A DNA stretch of 64,000 nucleotides from Pempheris klunzingeri (Eukaryota; Chordata; Actinopteri; Acropomatiformes; Pempheridae), in the NCBI RefSeq assembly GCF_042242105.1, contig NC_092029.1, positions 14,060,885 through 14,124,884 on the forward strand, in the 5' to 3' direction. The translations under genes and the position numbers were made by a program. The notes below the pieces were generated by a model that saw only the letters and a list, made by a program, of their open reading frames with translations, ran no database searches and was not told the DNA's origin. The first letter of the stretch is position 1, and the number at the start of each line of letters is the position of its first letter. Of the stretch, positions 63,924 through 64,000 are shown piece after piece.

Positions 63924-63986
63924 ATGGGGACCACTTGGACTTTACACACTAACCCAACTGGGACTGTAATGGTGCAACGAAGCGAG
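63924..63986 (+). CDS. Possible first coding exon of an unidentified gene (partial)
   Basis: An ATG at 63924 (GAGCATGGGGA, G at +4) opens 21 codons (MGTTWTLHTNPTGTVMVQRSE) that end exactly, in phase 0, at a strong donor GCGAG then GTAAGAG at 63987. A CRE and CpG-rich DNA lie upstream. The peptide is not recognised, and the exon could instead be 5'UTR with chance ATGs; an earlier ATG at 63768 opens only a short frame. The rest of the gene lies beyond the window. Confidence 0.35.
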
Positions 63987-64000
63987 GTAAGAGGTCAGAG

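Overview
The window is nuclear DNA of a ray-finned (teleost) fish. Genes are split by short GT-AG introns, the intergenic DNA carries typical teleost repeat families (Tc1-like transposon, fold-back MITEs, retroposon tails), and the genes are vertebrate ones with fish-specific traits. Exon structures below were built by hand from splice sites, reading phase and family knowledge; no alignment was run.

Layout. (1) 1-1.6 kb: last coding exon and 3'UTR of laptm4a (+). (2) 2.5-9.24 kb: complete matrilin-3 gene (matn3, +), six coding exons, the last intron being a U12-type AT-AC intron. (3) 9.3-13.5 kb: intergenic, with nested repeats. In human 2p24 the large WDR35 gene lies here; no trace of it is seen. 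(4) 13.6-15.3 kb: ttc32 (+). (5) 16.2-29.6 kb: two complete egg-coat genes of the ZPAX type, converging tail to tail (A on +, B on -). Each has 21 coding exons, and a decayed Tc1-like transposon lies between them. (6) 31.2-34.2 kb: kcns3 (+), the silent potassium channel subunit Kv9.3, with a non-coding first exon. (7) 34.2-51.2 kb: a 17-kb gene-poor stretch with only repeats and possible regulatory DNA. (8) 51.2-61.2 kb: mideas/elmsan1 (-), twelve coding exons and a CpG-rich promoter. (9) 62.0-63.7 kb: a minisatellite of 18- and 15-bp units with a 269-bp internal duplication. (10) 63.7-64.0 kb: promoter with a perfect CRE and the first exon of an unidentified + strand gene.

How the parts relate. 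The order laptm4a-matn3-(wdr35)-ttc32, all in one orientation, together with kcns3 nearby, is the vertebrate 2p24 neighbourhood. The mideas counterpart is on human 14q24, so this joint is fish-specific or ancestral. The genes are not an operon. Their products act separately: lysosomal membrane (laptm4a), cartilage matrix (matn3), a small TPR adaptor (ttc32), egg envelope (the ZPAX pair), neuronal Kv2 channel modulation (kcns3), and a histone deacetylase complex (mideas). The most notable observations are the matching 21-exon architecture of the ZPAX pair with almost no 3'UTR, the AT-AC and GC-AG introns, a 99-codon upstream ORF overlapping the kcns3 start, and the layered minisatellite next to a promoter.
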